A stretch of 64,000 nucleotides of DNA from Isoetes taiwanensis (lineage: Eukaryota > Streptophyta > Lycopodiopsida > Isoetales > Isoetaceae): NCBI GenBank assembly GCA_021234155.1, contig JAJEKV010000004.1, positions 9,118,109 to 9,182,108 on the forward strand, read 5' to 3'. Within the stretch, counting starts at the first letter, position 1. Each line of letters begins with the position of its first letter. The notes under the pieces are model-generated. The model had not been told where the DNA came from. It made no database searches and saw only the letters and a program-made list of their open reading frames with translations. This document shows positions 35,566-48,120 of the stretch, piece by piece. The position numbers and the translations under genes are program-made.

Positions 35566-38500
35566 AACGATTATTGTCTCTTGGAATTTGCGAGGCATTA
35601 AGGGAGTTCTAAAAAGGGGTCGGGTCCTAGCAGCACTCAGATCTATGAAAGCTGATATCATCTTACTTCAGGAGCACAGACTCCCAGATTTTGAGGCCAG
35701 ATCCATTGGGAGTTGGGTGGGATGTGACTACTCGTCTTTCAGCTGTGCTGCCCGAGGCATTAAAGGAGGTACATGTATTCTATGGAAAGGACAGCTCTGA
35801 GAGGCATCGGTTCTTTGGGAGAGATGGCGAGATGGCAAAAGCCATAACATTTGAAACAACAGAATGTCAGTGGGGACTCCTCAATATATATGCATCTAAT
35901 GTTCCCGCAGAAAGAGCAGTGATGTGGAAGGAGATAGAAGATTGGATAATTCAGCATGGCAGGGGGATAGAGAACTGGATTCTTGGTGGGGATCTGAATA
36001 TGACGGATGTTTGGGACCAAAAAATAGGATTGCACAGGAATCTACAGGAGGAGGAAGAAATTGCTTGGAATTCCCTCTTAAACAATGTTGGACTTTCACT
36101 AGTACCTCCCTCTAACGCTTCTTTCTCATGGTCAAATAAGCAAAAGGGGCAGGACAGGGTGTATTGCCTGCTTGATAGATTTTATATGGCCAATAAATCA
36201 GCTTGTTTCATGGATAAATGCTATGTTGAAGGAGAGCTTGCATTCTCGCACTCAGATCACGTACCACAGAAGCTCGTCCTAGAAAATGTCCCCTCTATCA
36301 GGAAGCAAGGTAATGTTCCATTCAAATTCAATACATCATGGTTGGGAAAGGAGGCCTTTTGCAGACCATTTAGGGCATTCCTGGCCTCGCTACCAAATCT
36401 TGATGGTCTCCCTAGTATGAAAGCTTGGATACAAAAAAGTTACCTTATGAAGAGATGGATAAAAGAATGGGGCAGAATGAGATCTTTGGAATTCAGGAAG
36501 GAAAAAGATGTTGTGTATAATCTGCTAAGGGAGGTTAAGCAAGAACTCTTAGATCATCCACATGACCTGGAAAAGCAGTGCAGGGAAGTGGAACTTGAGG
36601 GAAAAGCCAAAGCTATTGAGGAGGAAGAAGCAGGGCCGCGGTACGCTCTAAAACAAAGTGGTATACCGAGCTTGACTCCGAGAACTCTAAATGCTTCTTC
36701 AGAATGGTAGGGGCAAGACTGGCAGAAAATAGTAATGGTGATTCTACATTAGAGGGTCAAGAAGAGATCAAGACATTCATAAGAGAAAGCTTCCAGAAAC
36801 AATTTATGGAAGATCCTAGACCATTGTCATTTCAAGCTCATATCTCGCAATGGATGACCAAGATGGATTGGTCGGACAAAGTCACACATGATGAGAATCA
36901 AAGCTTGATTCGGTATTTTGATGATGAGGAAATTTACAAAACTCTGTGTTCGTTGGCCTCAGGTAAATCTCCTGGTCCAGACGGTTTCCCTCCTGAATTC
37001 TTTGTGGAGTTCTGGGACGTCTTGAGGCCTGACTTTGTGAAGGCAGTAAGAGGTGCATGGTCTTCCTCTACTCTGCACCCCACTCTAGCCACTGGGTTCA
37101 TCACCCTTATACCTAAAGTACCAAGGCCAGTGTCGCTTGGTGAATGGAGACCTATTGCTCTGACCAATGTTATGTACAAGGTCATTATGAAAGGCATTGC
37201 CAATTGCGTTAAGCCTATTCTAAGCAGGGTAATTGGTAGAGAACAGTCGGCATTCCTTCCTGGCAGGTACATTCTTGATAATTATATTGCAGGTAGGGAA
37301 GGGTTACACTGGTGTAGATACTCGAAGCGAAGCGTGTTCTTGTAAAGATGGATTTTAGGAAGGCCTATGACTCCCTTAGATGGGAAGGTTTGCAAGAGAC
37401 TATGAAATATATGGGATTCAGTGAGTTCATCAATCTCTCTATGGGCATGAACAAGCTTGCCTGCCTCGGTACTTGTTAATGCATGAGCCTTGAGCCTATT
37501 TCACCTCGAGGAAAGGAATACGCCAAGGATGTCCATTAGCTCCCTACCTCTTTGTGATTATGGCTAGCCTTCTTACAAAAATGGTAAACCTCAAAGTGGA
37601 GGAAGGTGCCATGCGGACTATCTCTTAGGGACAAGGTGGGAAGCTTACGATTATGCATTATGCGGACGATACCTTCATTTTCCTCGGGTTTGATGATAGT
37701 AGTTTCCAATCCTTTTCGTGATATTCTAGTTGCCTTTAAGGATATTTACGGTATTGAGCTCAATGCAAACAAATGTTCTACTCTATGGGCCTTGGATGGG
37801 GATATTGATCCTCGTGCTAAAGAACTTGGGTTCGGTGGTGTTAACAAATGAGGCGGTTAAGCTTCTAGGTCTACCACTATCTCTCTCGGATAGCATGAAA
37901 GGCTTATGGTCCCCAATATTGGACGGGCTTAGGAAAAAAATGGGGTTGTGGTGCGCTAAAGGGTTAGCAATTGCGTGCGAGTCCTTCATTGCTAATCTTT
38001 GTCTTTGCATCTTCTCATATTTATTTCTCATCAGTGATCGTGGCTCAAAAAAGTGTATATAATCAGATACAGGTCATTATTAGGAAGTTCATTTGGAGTG
38101 GTATCGCCAAAGTAGCATGGTCAGAGCTATGTAGAGACAAGAGAGATGGGGGACTAGGATGTAAAGACCCCTTTATACAGGCACAAGCACTTGCAGCCAA
38201 ATTTGTTTGGCGTGTACTTCAAGATGACTCGTCCCCAGCCATGGTATTTGTTAAATACTGGCTCAACCAATGTAAGATCAAAGGTAAGCCATCTCTGCCT
38301 AGAGACCAGCTGGGGGCTTTCTTTTATGATTTTAAAGTGGCTCCAGGTACTTCCCCTACAATGAGAAGAATACTTCAGGCTTGGAAGGAGGTAATATCTG
38401 TATGTTCCCCACCCAATGTTCCTAACAAGGCTGGGCATTTCAGTATCTTCTGGAATACACATGTTTGGAATAAGGAAGGTCTCCCCTTGGCCCTGGTCCA

Positions 38501-39371
38501 TCCCCGTATATTTACGAAGTGGAAAGAACAGGGTGTGCAATATCTACAGCATTTATGGGTGAATGGCAGATGGACCTCCTGGACTAAATTCAAGGGTACA
38601 ATTCGAAGGGTAGGGGAAGGAGATAGAAAGGTGCTGCAAGAGATCCTGAGAAATGTCAAAAACTGTGCAGGTGTGCCGAGTCCTCAAGAGGCATGGTGGT
38701 GTGCAGGGAAAGAAAAGTACATTGTGGCCAGTATTTATCGTGCCTTGTGTGGTGTCGGAACTCCATTAATAGCAGAAATGAGGCTGGGGGTAACAGCAAT
38801 AGTTGCTAAGTCTCTCCTAGCTAATTCATGGAAATCTATCTGCTCTAAGAAGCTTCAATTCTTTAGGTGGACTGCGCTTCAAGGGGGTCTCAGTACTAAA
38901 GAAGTGTTACTTCGTAAAGGGATTGTGACTGATGATATGTGCCCTCTGGGATGCCACTCACGTGAATCTCTCAGGCATCTTTTTTTCTGTCCCATGATCC
39001 ATGAATTCTGGTGTTGGGTCTCCCCGATTCTAGGGATTGAATTGGTTCATCTTGCCTGGCCAGAACTACTTATCAGAGCAGATAGGTACATCATTACTGC
39101 CTCCATGGTAAATGTGGCACTTTGGGTGATATGGAGACACCGATGTGATGTGGCATTAGGGGGGCAGGTAACTTCAGTGACTAAGTTAATGAACATCTTC
39201 AACATGGAAGTGGCTCTTACAGCCTTATCCCACCATGGAAAGATGGGGGTGGCATACAATAAAGATCTGGGTAGGGTTGGCAATTTGCATGGATTTTATA
39301 GCTATTTCAGATGTCAGTGGTCACAAGATGAGGGTCCACTTGATAATAGGGAACGTACTCTTGGTAACTAA
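35566..39371 (+). pseudogene. LINE ORF2: endonuclease, reverse transcriptase, zinc knuckle
   Basis: Endonuclease (35566-36300): 'SWNLRGI', 'ILLQEHRLP', 'LGGDLNM', and 'SHSDHVP' near 36250. Reverse transcriptase (36704-37850): 'SGKSPGPDGFPPEFF', 'EWRPIALTNVMYK', 'EQSAFLPGR', 'DFRKAYDSLRWEG', 'RQGCPLAPYLF' and 'MHYADDTFIFL' (near 37660). The long open frame 37971-39371 holds the connection domain and a Cys/His knuckle ('CPLGCHSRESLRHLFFCPM'). At least four frameshifts split the ORF, and one stop lies in the RT. The 466-codon intact C-terminal frame suggests a fairly recent insertion. Confidence 0.92.
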
Positions 39372-39643
39372 GTATCTTCGGTCCTTTAGCTTGTGGTGTG
39401 TGGAAACGAGCTATGCCTACCCTATAGTACCTGCCTCTGTGGAGAAGATGGTGATATTTCCCTATAGTATCTACATGTGGGGAAGAAGAGAAAGTGTTTC
39501 CAGTAGTACATACACCTAAGGCTCAATGGCCAAGCAACTATGATGTAACTTCTTATCTGTCCTATTAAGGGGACTCACTGTATATTGTACCATCCTATAA
39601 TAATAATAGTATATACTCTTACCTTCAAAAAAAAAAAAAAAAG

Positions 39644-40934
39644 GGGATGAATATACATGCACCATTTTCTTACTTGATAGAATTTGTCCCGTAGACAACA
39701 TCAATGAAAGGCCATATGTTATGTTTTCCGTGTGAATGTGGACATGTAACAGTTTTTGCAACATATCTGGAATTGAAGTTTAAACGCCAAATATCAAAGT
39801 AATACAAAAATTTAGAATTAAGCACCTTCTAGTCGGATCTCATTTGACATTAATGACCATAAAATACTATTGCCATAGTCTTCATTCTCGTCCTTATAAA
39901 ACTCAGGATGACTATTATACGATGCAAAAAATGGCCTTTGGATTCTCATGCAATATTTTCTACTTCTAAAACCTCACTAAGAATAATCGTCTTTTATCTG
40001 AAATAGTTCAAAAGCAGTGTAGCTATTCTTCTTATTTTTGTATCGCAATCTACATTAACTGTGAGGTAGTCTCCATTGCTCTACCACACTACATCCTCAT
40101 ATCTTCTGCCTTTAACTCCGCTCTATATGAAACTTTCATTCTTGGGATAGGTCATATGCACAAACGGGGGAGGGGGGACTACCTCAAGCCAGAAGAAAAA
40201 TTATAGCCACATGAGATCAAATGAATGGAGCGAATGAAATATAAAGGAACAAGGTGGGCATAAAAGAAAATAATGTGCTAATGCACTATGGGTTGCCCTT
40301 GCAATTGTGTTGTAGATGGGGTCTAGAAGCTAAGCTAATGATATGTGAAAGATGCCTAAGTTAGATATCTAATATGCTAGACAGTTACATATGCAAAATG
40401 TAGACAAACTTTTGAGAAATGACCGTATGGATTTGATTGCTTATGGCTTTTGAGTTGTCGCTAGTGTCAACAACATTATAACAAGCATCATCCTCTTGGT
40501 TTATGATGCATGTAGATGCCTCAAAACTCTTTTCCATTCTAATGTTTCTCTTGGTATAATTTATGGCACTGCAATTCTTACGCATATTTAGCTTAAATAC
40601 AGTTAATTATTTGCTTATCTTCCGTGGTGCTAGCGCCTAGCAGAATGGTTTACCCCTTGCTTTTTCTGAACTCATCCCCAAAGTAAATTTTAAGAGCCTA
40701 AATGTTTTTATATTGAAATAAATGTTGGCTAAACCTATAGGAACATAAGACTTCATACATTTTTTTTTGGCAAAATTTGGTAAAACAAAGTCCTTCAATT
40801 ATATTCCTACTTGGCTAAAATGTAAATTTTATATGCTTTGAATATTCCTGTGTTGGTGATTTTTTCTTTGTTGGTAGCTAAAGTGCAACTGCTTAACTGG
40901 GTTTATCGAATTGACTAGTTAACTACTTATCTCT
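39644..40934. other. Unannotated stretch
   Basis: No gene or repeat recognised apart from short A/T runs. Confidence 0.45.
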
Positions 40935-41213
40935 AGTTAGTGGCGTCAGTGGGTTTGTTAGGGTCATACGTCCAGGAGGTTATGGATGCGCGGACTCAGT
41001 TATGTCCTCCGAGACAGTATTGAACTGTCCTATACAATTGTACAGCGTGCCAGCATCCTTATTACTGCTACGGTTTTTCCCTCGAAAACCCTTCGGGGCG
41101 GGGGATTTTTAATCCTGACAGTAATACGCTTGCTGGTCTCTTTTTGTTTGGGTCCCATAGGCCAATTGGTCTCCGTGGACGATAAAAAATCTATTCTATT
41201 CTATTCTATTAGG
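40935..41213 (+). mobile_element. LINE 3'-tail copy, severely 5'-truncated
   Basis: About 280 bases closely matching 11290-11566, including 'gggtcccataggccaattgg' and the final ATTCT-type repeat ('attctattctattctatt'). It is a second insertion of the same LINE family, keeping only the 3' end. The conserved stem-loop at 41085-41110 is present. Confidence 0.9.
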
Positions 41214-42837
41214 TACTGTAGTTCAATAATCATGAGAAGATGGCAATGGGCCAGGTGAATTTCTTTTCCCCCCTTCTTCTTCTTTACTTGTTTTCTATTC
41301 AATTTGGAATAGTTGCCAAAGATGATATGATAAATGTACAAGAAAATAAGTGTCACGGATGGTTATTTTTCTTCGGCAATGCTATCTATGGCCCTACTGC
41401 AAATTCCATGGTAGTGGTCACCACTGCCACCAAGCCTCTCAGTGCCTCCACTTGCTGCATTCGTCCATCCCTTTACACATGGACGATGGATCCTTGCAGG
41501 TGCTGTTTGGGGCCAGTCCCTCTAATAGTAGTGCATTGCCTCATGTCAATGAGGTACATGAGGTATACAATCCTCCAATAGTTCATCACCCATCTTCATC
41601 CTCAAAAAAATGAGTTTCTTGCCAGTTGAGTTCAATTGCAAGGAGATGTAAATAATATGAACAAAGCATTGGAACATAGTGTGGCTAAACTTAAGGAGAC
41701 ACTTCATATATTAGCTCAAGACAATTCTAAATTGTCAATGGAGTAGCCACACTTGAGGAAAAGATAGATAGAAAGATAGATAGGTACTCTCGTCATCATG
41801 AGAGAATTGTTTTTAATTTACCAAAAAAGGACAAATTGCAAATGCAAATAGCTACATCACAAATGATCATTCACACGCTAGAAATAGAAACCGTCAGATT
41901 AAATCTAGCATTACCAGTTACATATAATACAACCTAATGAAGATATTTTAGACAAATATAGGCTTCAGAATTCTGAGGAGATTGTGGGTATGAAAGTAAT
42001 GTGGGCCAGTTTAATAATGTGAAAAACTATATAAAAGGGGTGGAGGGTATTGAAAGCCAATTTTATACAACAATTGAGAGACTTGGCTGATAAATTATAT
42101 GGGCTCGGTAAAACAGTCACAACATAGGGAAAAGGTCCCCATTCAGTCCATGCACTGGTTATGTTGGTAAGTGCTTTTTACAAAAATTTGGTTGGGAAAA
42201 AAATGGCCAAGATGAGATTGGATCTGAGGGCCAGAAACGGAAGCCCTTTTCGTTAAAAAGGCACGCATTCATATGCCCTGAGCGACCATAGCAGAGTAGG
42301 TCGACCAGGTTATTTGCAGTCAAGCTTCTTCCTTCTTCTGATGCTGGTGACTCCAAATTCTAGCAGCTATAGGTTTCCACGGTCCTATTCAGACCTGTGC
42401 TGAGGGGCTACAGGTTGTCAGGGCCCTAGTCACATCTATGCTAAGGCGCTCGATTTGGCCTGCCTACTCAGAAGTTCCTTGCTCCATTTATGTAAAAGCA
42501 ATATCTTTATGTCAATAGATGTCAGCCATTTGACTCACGTTGTTCAACAGATTAAGATTCTTGGACGGCATGTGGTGCAAAGGGACATGTAGCTTGTCAT
42601 CTAACAGAGACATGTATGCAATGCAGTCTAAGACATGTGCAGGAATACTCCCTTGCTATTGCATTATCTGCCAAATTTAAGGTCTATAGATTCTTCAGCA
42701 AGCCCATTATCTTAATATTGATGGATTGTGTGGCCGATTGAGTGCTCTGGTTTCGCACCTAGTAGAAGTGTTTGATAATATTAATCATGTACTAATCTGT
42801 GCTTGACCATTATGGATTATGGAAATCTTAGGCCGAC
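41214..42837. other. Unannotated stretch
   Basis: Open frames at 41240-41581 and 41350-41613 have no recognised domain. 41640-42120 reads as a decayed helical protein ('NMNKALEHSVAKLKETLHIL'), origin unknown. 'ATAG' repeats lie near 41765-41785. Confidence 0.4.
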
Positions 42838-42850
42838 AACAAGTCAAGCT

Positions 42851-44765
42851 AAGGACAAGTCAAGTCTGCTAAGGGGGTAGTACTGTATCATGGAGAACCA
42901 TTGGTGCTTTTTCCAATTGAACGTGGAATAAGGCAAGGTTGCCCTTTAGCTCCTTTTTGTTTACTATAGTGGCAGAAGGACTTTCGCAACTATTGCATGA
43001 GGCTGAAAAGGATGGTTTGGTAAAGGGATTATTATTGGAGGAAGGTGAACAGGTTTTGGTTAATCAGTTTGCAGACGATACCTTCTTGCTAGTGGATGGT
43101 GAAGAGAATAATGTGCAGATAATCAAAAAGATTTTGGATATATTTTCAATTGCATCTGGCTGTCTCCTTAATTGGGCTAAGTGTAGTGCTTTATGGGTGG
43201 GGAAGGAAGCAGTTCCGCAATTTTTATATGAGTATGCCTGGAAGGTTGTTGTACCATCTGCAAAGACAAAGCTTCTAGGAGTCCCCTTTGGTTTAGATAT
43301 TGACATGAATGAAGCATGGGATGAAATTATCTTAAATTTACAAAGGCAAGCCCGATTTGGTGGAGAGGTTCAAAGTTATCCTTGGCGAGGTAGAATTCAA
43401 GTAGCTAAGTCGATTATTGAATAATACGCATATTTATTTGGTTTCGGTTCTATTGGCTCCGGCTTCTAAGTTTGCGAGAGATAAAAAGATTGTAAGAGAT
43501 TTTGTATGGTGTACCGATCAAGGAGAGCTTTGTGAAGGTGGCGTGGAAGAAATGTATGTTGTTTAAACAACAAGGAGGACTTGGTATGTTGGATCTTTCT
43601 TTCTGAGGGGTAAGGTCTTAGCTTCTAAGCTATTGTTGATTTGTTGAAAGACGATTGTGCATCACCGGTATGAAGTTACTTAAACAATCGATAAAAGAAG
43701 CGTATGGTTTTTCATAAAGCGAGGTGTGAGAATTGAGCTCCCTTGGGCATTGTTATATCCATTGAAAGCTTCTTCACATGCCTCTCCGATCTTGAAAGGC
43801 TTGCCGGGCACTGGAAGGTAGTCAGCCAGGTGATTACATTTGATTGGGAAGCTTTGTCTCGGGCATCTTCCCCTTCGTGGTTGCCTTTGTATACTCATGG
43901 CCAACTACACCCAGTTGTAGAATTTATGCATGCGCATTCCCAAGCGAGGTGGAGGAGAGCAGGTATTATTTCTATTGAACAGTGGTATTTTGGTATTGAC
44001 ATTGCTCCTTGGCAATGGTTTCAAAAGACATATGGGTTGTTGGATAAAGATATCAGTATATGGGCTTATGTAGCAAGTGCCCTTCCTCTAATTAAGAAGG
44101 TGGGTAACAAGAGATGCTGGAACTTTGTTCAAGGTATTAAAAAAGGCAAGAAGCTAGTAAATTCATGCTACAGATTGCTTACCTCCTCAAATACTTTATC
44201 ACCTTCTCGAAAATGGCACTTACAGACTTTGCCTTCTCAATGGCAATCCATCTGGAACCTTGTTTGGTCTAAATATAATCCTCCAAAGGTAAATGTTCTA
44301 CTTTGGCAGGTGATTCATCGCTCTTTGAGAGTTAATGAGATGGTTCATCGCTTTAAGCCGGGAGTAAGCCCACTTTGCCCAATGTGTGAGCGGTGCATTG
44401 AAACATTGGAGTATCTTTGGATAGTCAGCACTTTCTTTTGGGTATTTATCCAAATCAATGGACTGCTTCTAAAAGGATTGCATTTCACATGGCAAAGTCT
44501 TGGCTAATATGGAGTGTATGGAAGCGAAGGCGAAGAAAGGTCTTTTATGATAAGCGTATTTCTTCTCAGGTGGTGCTTCAAGAAATTCGTAAGAAGTTGT
44601 ATAATTGCTTTCAGATCTCCAATTGGCCTGATCGTATTAAAATTCCAATATGGAGTGATCATCTAAAAGTGATTGATGCTTCAGGGACATTTCTTACTTC
44701 TGGAAGTACTTTGTAATATTTTGAGTGTATAATATGAAGTAAAACACGTTCTTCAAAAAAAAAAA
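42851..44765 (+). mobile_element. 5'-truncated L1-type LINE with target-site duplication
   Basis: Flanked by the identical 13-mer AACAAGTCAAGCT at 42838-42850 and 44766-44778, the second directly after the poly-A tail. Inside is the RT from 'RQGCPLAPFLF' and 'QFADDTFLLV' (42939-43424). The C-terminal connection and zinc-knuckle region follows in 43743-44507 ('FKPGVSPLCPMCERCIETLEY'). The YADD tyrosine is Phe (FADD), also common in plant L1 elements. Frameshifts and stops make it inactive. Confidence 0.9.
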
Positions 44766-44778
44766 AACAAGTCAAGCT

Positions 44779-45429
44779 ATTATCATACTGTCTGTTATGA
44801 GCATGGTTAGGGCATTGATGATCAAGCATTAACGAAGATATGAGTTGCTGCTATGGAGAAATTGTATTGATGGTTATTTGCGTTAAACTGCTTTGGTTTT
44901 GAGATTTATTCTGTTTCGTTGTGTTTTTTGTTTTAGGTTTCGTTGTAGTTCCTTCTGAGGCTATGCATTGTCTTATGCTCTGAGAATGGTGCCAAGATGA
45001 TGGTGGCACCATTTTTTTTTTCATGTTATCTTATGCTCCTTGTGCTTTCATGCTCATTACGATCATTGAATACTGAATTTGTGAAAAATATGTTATTTAA
45101 AGGAGCGTAGGTTATCATTGTTTCTAATTTTTAGGGTCATCTTGACAAGTGTGGACCTCATGCATGGAATTTTCCAGATTCAATTCATGGAGGGCACTTC
45201 AATTCAGTTGCAATCTATTACGTGATTGCATACTCACATTGATAAAGGTTACTCTTCATGCAAGACATCCTTATTATTTGATATAATTAAATTTCAACTT
45301 TCTGATGCTCATACTCATGCAATTCCAACAATTGTACAGACCACTCAATAAATAGTTCACTTTATGTAGTTTATCTAACACCATAACCATTAATCTCTCA
45401 AGTAATATAGAATGCAGTTTACAGGCTAT
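44779..45429. other. Unannotated stretch
   Basis: No gene recognised. Confidence 0.45.
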
Positions 45430-46790
45430 ATGAGAAGTGCTTAGGCCGGTACAACTATAGAGTAGCCATTTGATAGTAGTATCGGGGTCCATCAGGGATG
45501 CTCTCTCTCATCAACACTCTTTGGACTCTACATTGATCACCTCGACTGCTGGCTTGCCGACAATGGTGGGGACGGGGTTCAACTGCTGCACCAGGTCACC
45601 AGACAGCTAATATATGCAGATGATGTGGACCTTCAAGCCTGCACCTCGGCGGACATGTAATGCCATCTTGATGCCTTGGACACATTTTGCCAGGCGACAG
45701 ACAGGGCCGCCAACATGGCCAAGACTAAGGTGGACCTCATATCATCATCATGCCAGCCAAGGATCCCTTCCATCAATTACTGCAGACAAAATGTAGAGGT
45801 GGCAAGAAGTACGTGGGAGTGGAGTTTCCTTATGCCATATATTAGAACACTTCCATTCGACTATGGGTGATAGCAGGTTGGAAGGTACTATATGCAATGC
45901 AGGACAACAGCCACAGAGCAGAGCTGTATGACTGGGCTCATCAGTTGCACATGTTCAGGGTCTTAGTAGAGTTTGTCCTTTTATACGCGGTTGAAGTCTG
46001 GGGGCTAGTGGTGTTCCTCACTACCTGGAATGAATTGGAGCAGGTGCAAAAGGTCTTCTTGACACGGGCGCTAGGGTTGAAGTCCACGGCCCCGTATCAA
46101 ATAATGTTGCAGGAGACATGCTTCTTGCCTCTTCGAAAGGCAGCCCTTGACTGCCACATCGTCTACTTTCAGAAGGTAGTCGGTATGGATGATTCTCGTC
46201 TCCCTCACCTGGCCTATATAGTGGCAATGGGATCGAGCGCTTGAAGGTCGCCAGATGGAATGTTCAGGAGCACAAGTGCATAGAGATGCTAATAGACATG
46301 GATCGTCATAGCTTGAGGCAATACCTTGGCGCCTGCTTCCTCAGCAAGCTCTGAGATGCCGTTGCCCTTGAACAGGTCACGCCATCATATTACCGGCACC
46401 ACATCAACCACCACATTGGAATGAGGCCCGCGACATTACCTCCGCACCCATCTGCATATGAAAAAGTGCAGACTCATTGTCTCGATCTACACAGGGGTAC
46501 ACTGTCTCCGAATTGAGATGTGTCACGGGAATGGGGAGCCACAACTGGATATGCTTTGTCAACATTGCCAAGCATGAGTCCTTGAGGATGAATGTCACAC
46601 TCTTCAGAGCTGCCCAGCGTATGATCAGATCCAGACATGTTATGCTGAGTTGATCAAGCCCAGTCAGCCCTTACATATGATATTGGGCACGGTTTTAGTA
46701 CGGAGACTGGCATCGTACCTCCAGGAGTCATCGACATGCGGATCAACTATGTCCAACACCACTCACATGACATGCATCTCATCATTAGTT
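45430..46790 (+). pseudogene. Decayed LINE RT related to the 9.9-kb LINE
   Basis: Reads 'STLFGLYIDHLDCWLADNGG', 'RQLIYADDVDLQAC' and 'CHLDALDTFCQ'. It is collinear with the RT at 10080-10290, but diverged and split by several frameshifts. 45867-46244 continues with the C-terminal part ('FVLLYAVEVWGLVVF'). No intact ATTCT tail was found at the 3' end. Confidence 0.85.
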
Positions 46791-47439
46791 GAAGTTTTTG
46801 CTTTGCTAATCATTAATATGTGTAGCTTTTCTTGTTGGATTCTTAGCAAAAGAGTTTCCCAAAAAAACACATCCTGCGAGCTTTTTGATAGTATCATTAT
46901 CCTGATATAGGATATAGTTTTCGATTCTGGTTTGGTTTTGGCATGCTGCTCTTTTTCGAAAAGATATGGTAGCTTAAAAATGGTCTTTGGTTGGGCATGT
47001 TTCTTGTGGGCATATACAGGCTTGAATGGAAGTGTTGCTGGCCATGGTTAAAATTGAATGGAAGTGTTGCTTGCCATGGTTGTTTTGCTTATTGGTTCTA
47101 TCTTCTGTTGAGGCCAACAGGATGTAGCTTGGACTAATTACTGGTTTTTTCTTCTATGTTCAATTCCTAATTTGCCTTGTGCGGGCTATCTTCTTATGAA
47201 GCTCCAGCAAGTCATTATTTGCCTGATGCCTCCTTTCACGAACTCTTAGCATTCTCAACAGATCAACCTGCAAAAAACCGACATTCTTTAGTGGCCTTGT
47301 TCGATTTGAGGAAAAAAAAAAAAGAACAAACTTAACCGGATCTATGGCTTCTTAGCCAGTTCATTTCTTCTTATTGTAGCTATAGAATCCTAAGATACAG
47401 TATTTTTTCTTGTACCTGGAATTTCTTCAGATAGATTTT
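46791..47439. other. Unannotated stretch
   Basis: No gene recognised. A short direct repeat, 'aattgaatggaagtgttgct' and 'cttgaatggaagtgttgctg', lies near 47030-47065. Confidence 0.4.
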
Positions 47440-48120
47440 TTAGCCATTTGTAGCAGATCCGACTTTGTTTCCAGCCTTGACGCTCCAAATCTACCTTTAG
47501 CTACTTGCCTTGTATCCGGCCTTGGACGTTGATATTTAACTTTGAATCCGGTTTGAGATCATGACCTGACTTTGCAGACGGAAGTCCAACATTCCAAGGC
47601 CACCAGCTGCCTTAGCCTTGATGCACTTAGCCTAGGATACCTTAACAAAAGCACCTCCTGATGTACTACCCCAGATGAAATTCCTGACAATACACACGAT
47701 CTCATTCATCTTACATTGAGGAGCCAGTAAGACAGATGCCATATAGACATGGGTGTTGCTAAGGACGGATCTTGCAACTGTGATCCCACCAGGCATGGAT
47801 AACTTAGCCACCTTCCACTAGAACAGATGTTTCTCAAGACCTTTAGTGATCTCATCCCAAGCACATGAGGCAGAAACATGCACCCCCGCAGGAATGCCCA
47901 AAAGTTTTGTGGGTTGACCATGAGGAAGCACCGTCCAGGGGTAGTCAAGAATACAAGAGGGAACATCACTATCCAGTGTCCATAGAGCAATGCACTTTCT
48001 CCAACCTACAAGAACCCCAGAGGCCAAGGAAAAAGTATCTAGGAGCAACCTAGCATTATGTAGGTTTTCATCATAGCTTCCATATCTGGACTTCAAAAAT
48101 ACGTAAATGCCTTTTTCTTT
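47440..48120 (-). pseudogene. LINE RT C-terminal fragment, antisense
   Basis: The minus-strand frames read 'LLLDTFSLASGVLVGWRKC' and 'TKLLGIPAGVHVSASCAWDE', then 'GGITVARSVLSN' and 'NFIWGSTSGGAF'. This is the thumb/connection part of an L1-type RT (compare 43130-43420). It has stops and frameshifts and no poly-A tail in view. Confidence 0.8.

Larger units (their letters stand above)
33400..39643 (+). mobile_element. Near full-length L1-type LINE
   Basis: Contains an ORF1-like reading frame (33468-34771), then an ORF2 region with endonuclease, reverse transcriptase and C-terminal zinc-knuckle segments (35566-39371). It ends in a poly-A run at about 39627-39643. This order is standard for plant L1 LINEs. 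The 5' boundary is approximate, and no target-site duplication could be assigned. Several frameshifts make it inactive. Confidence 0.85.
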
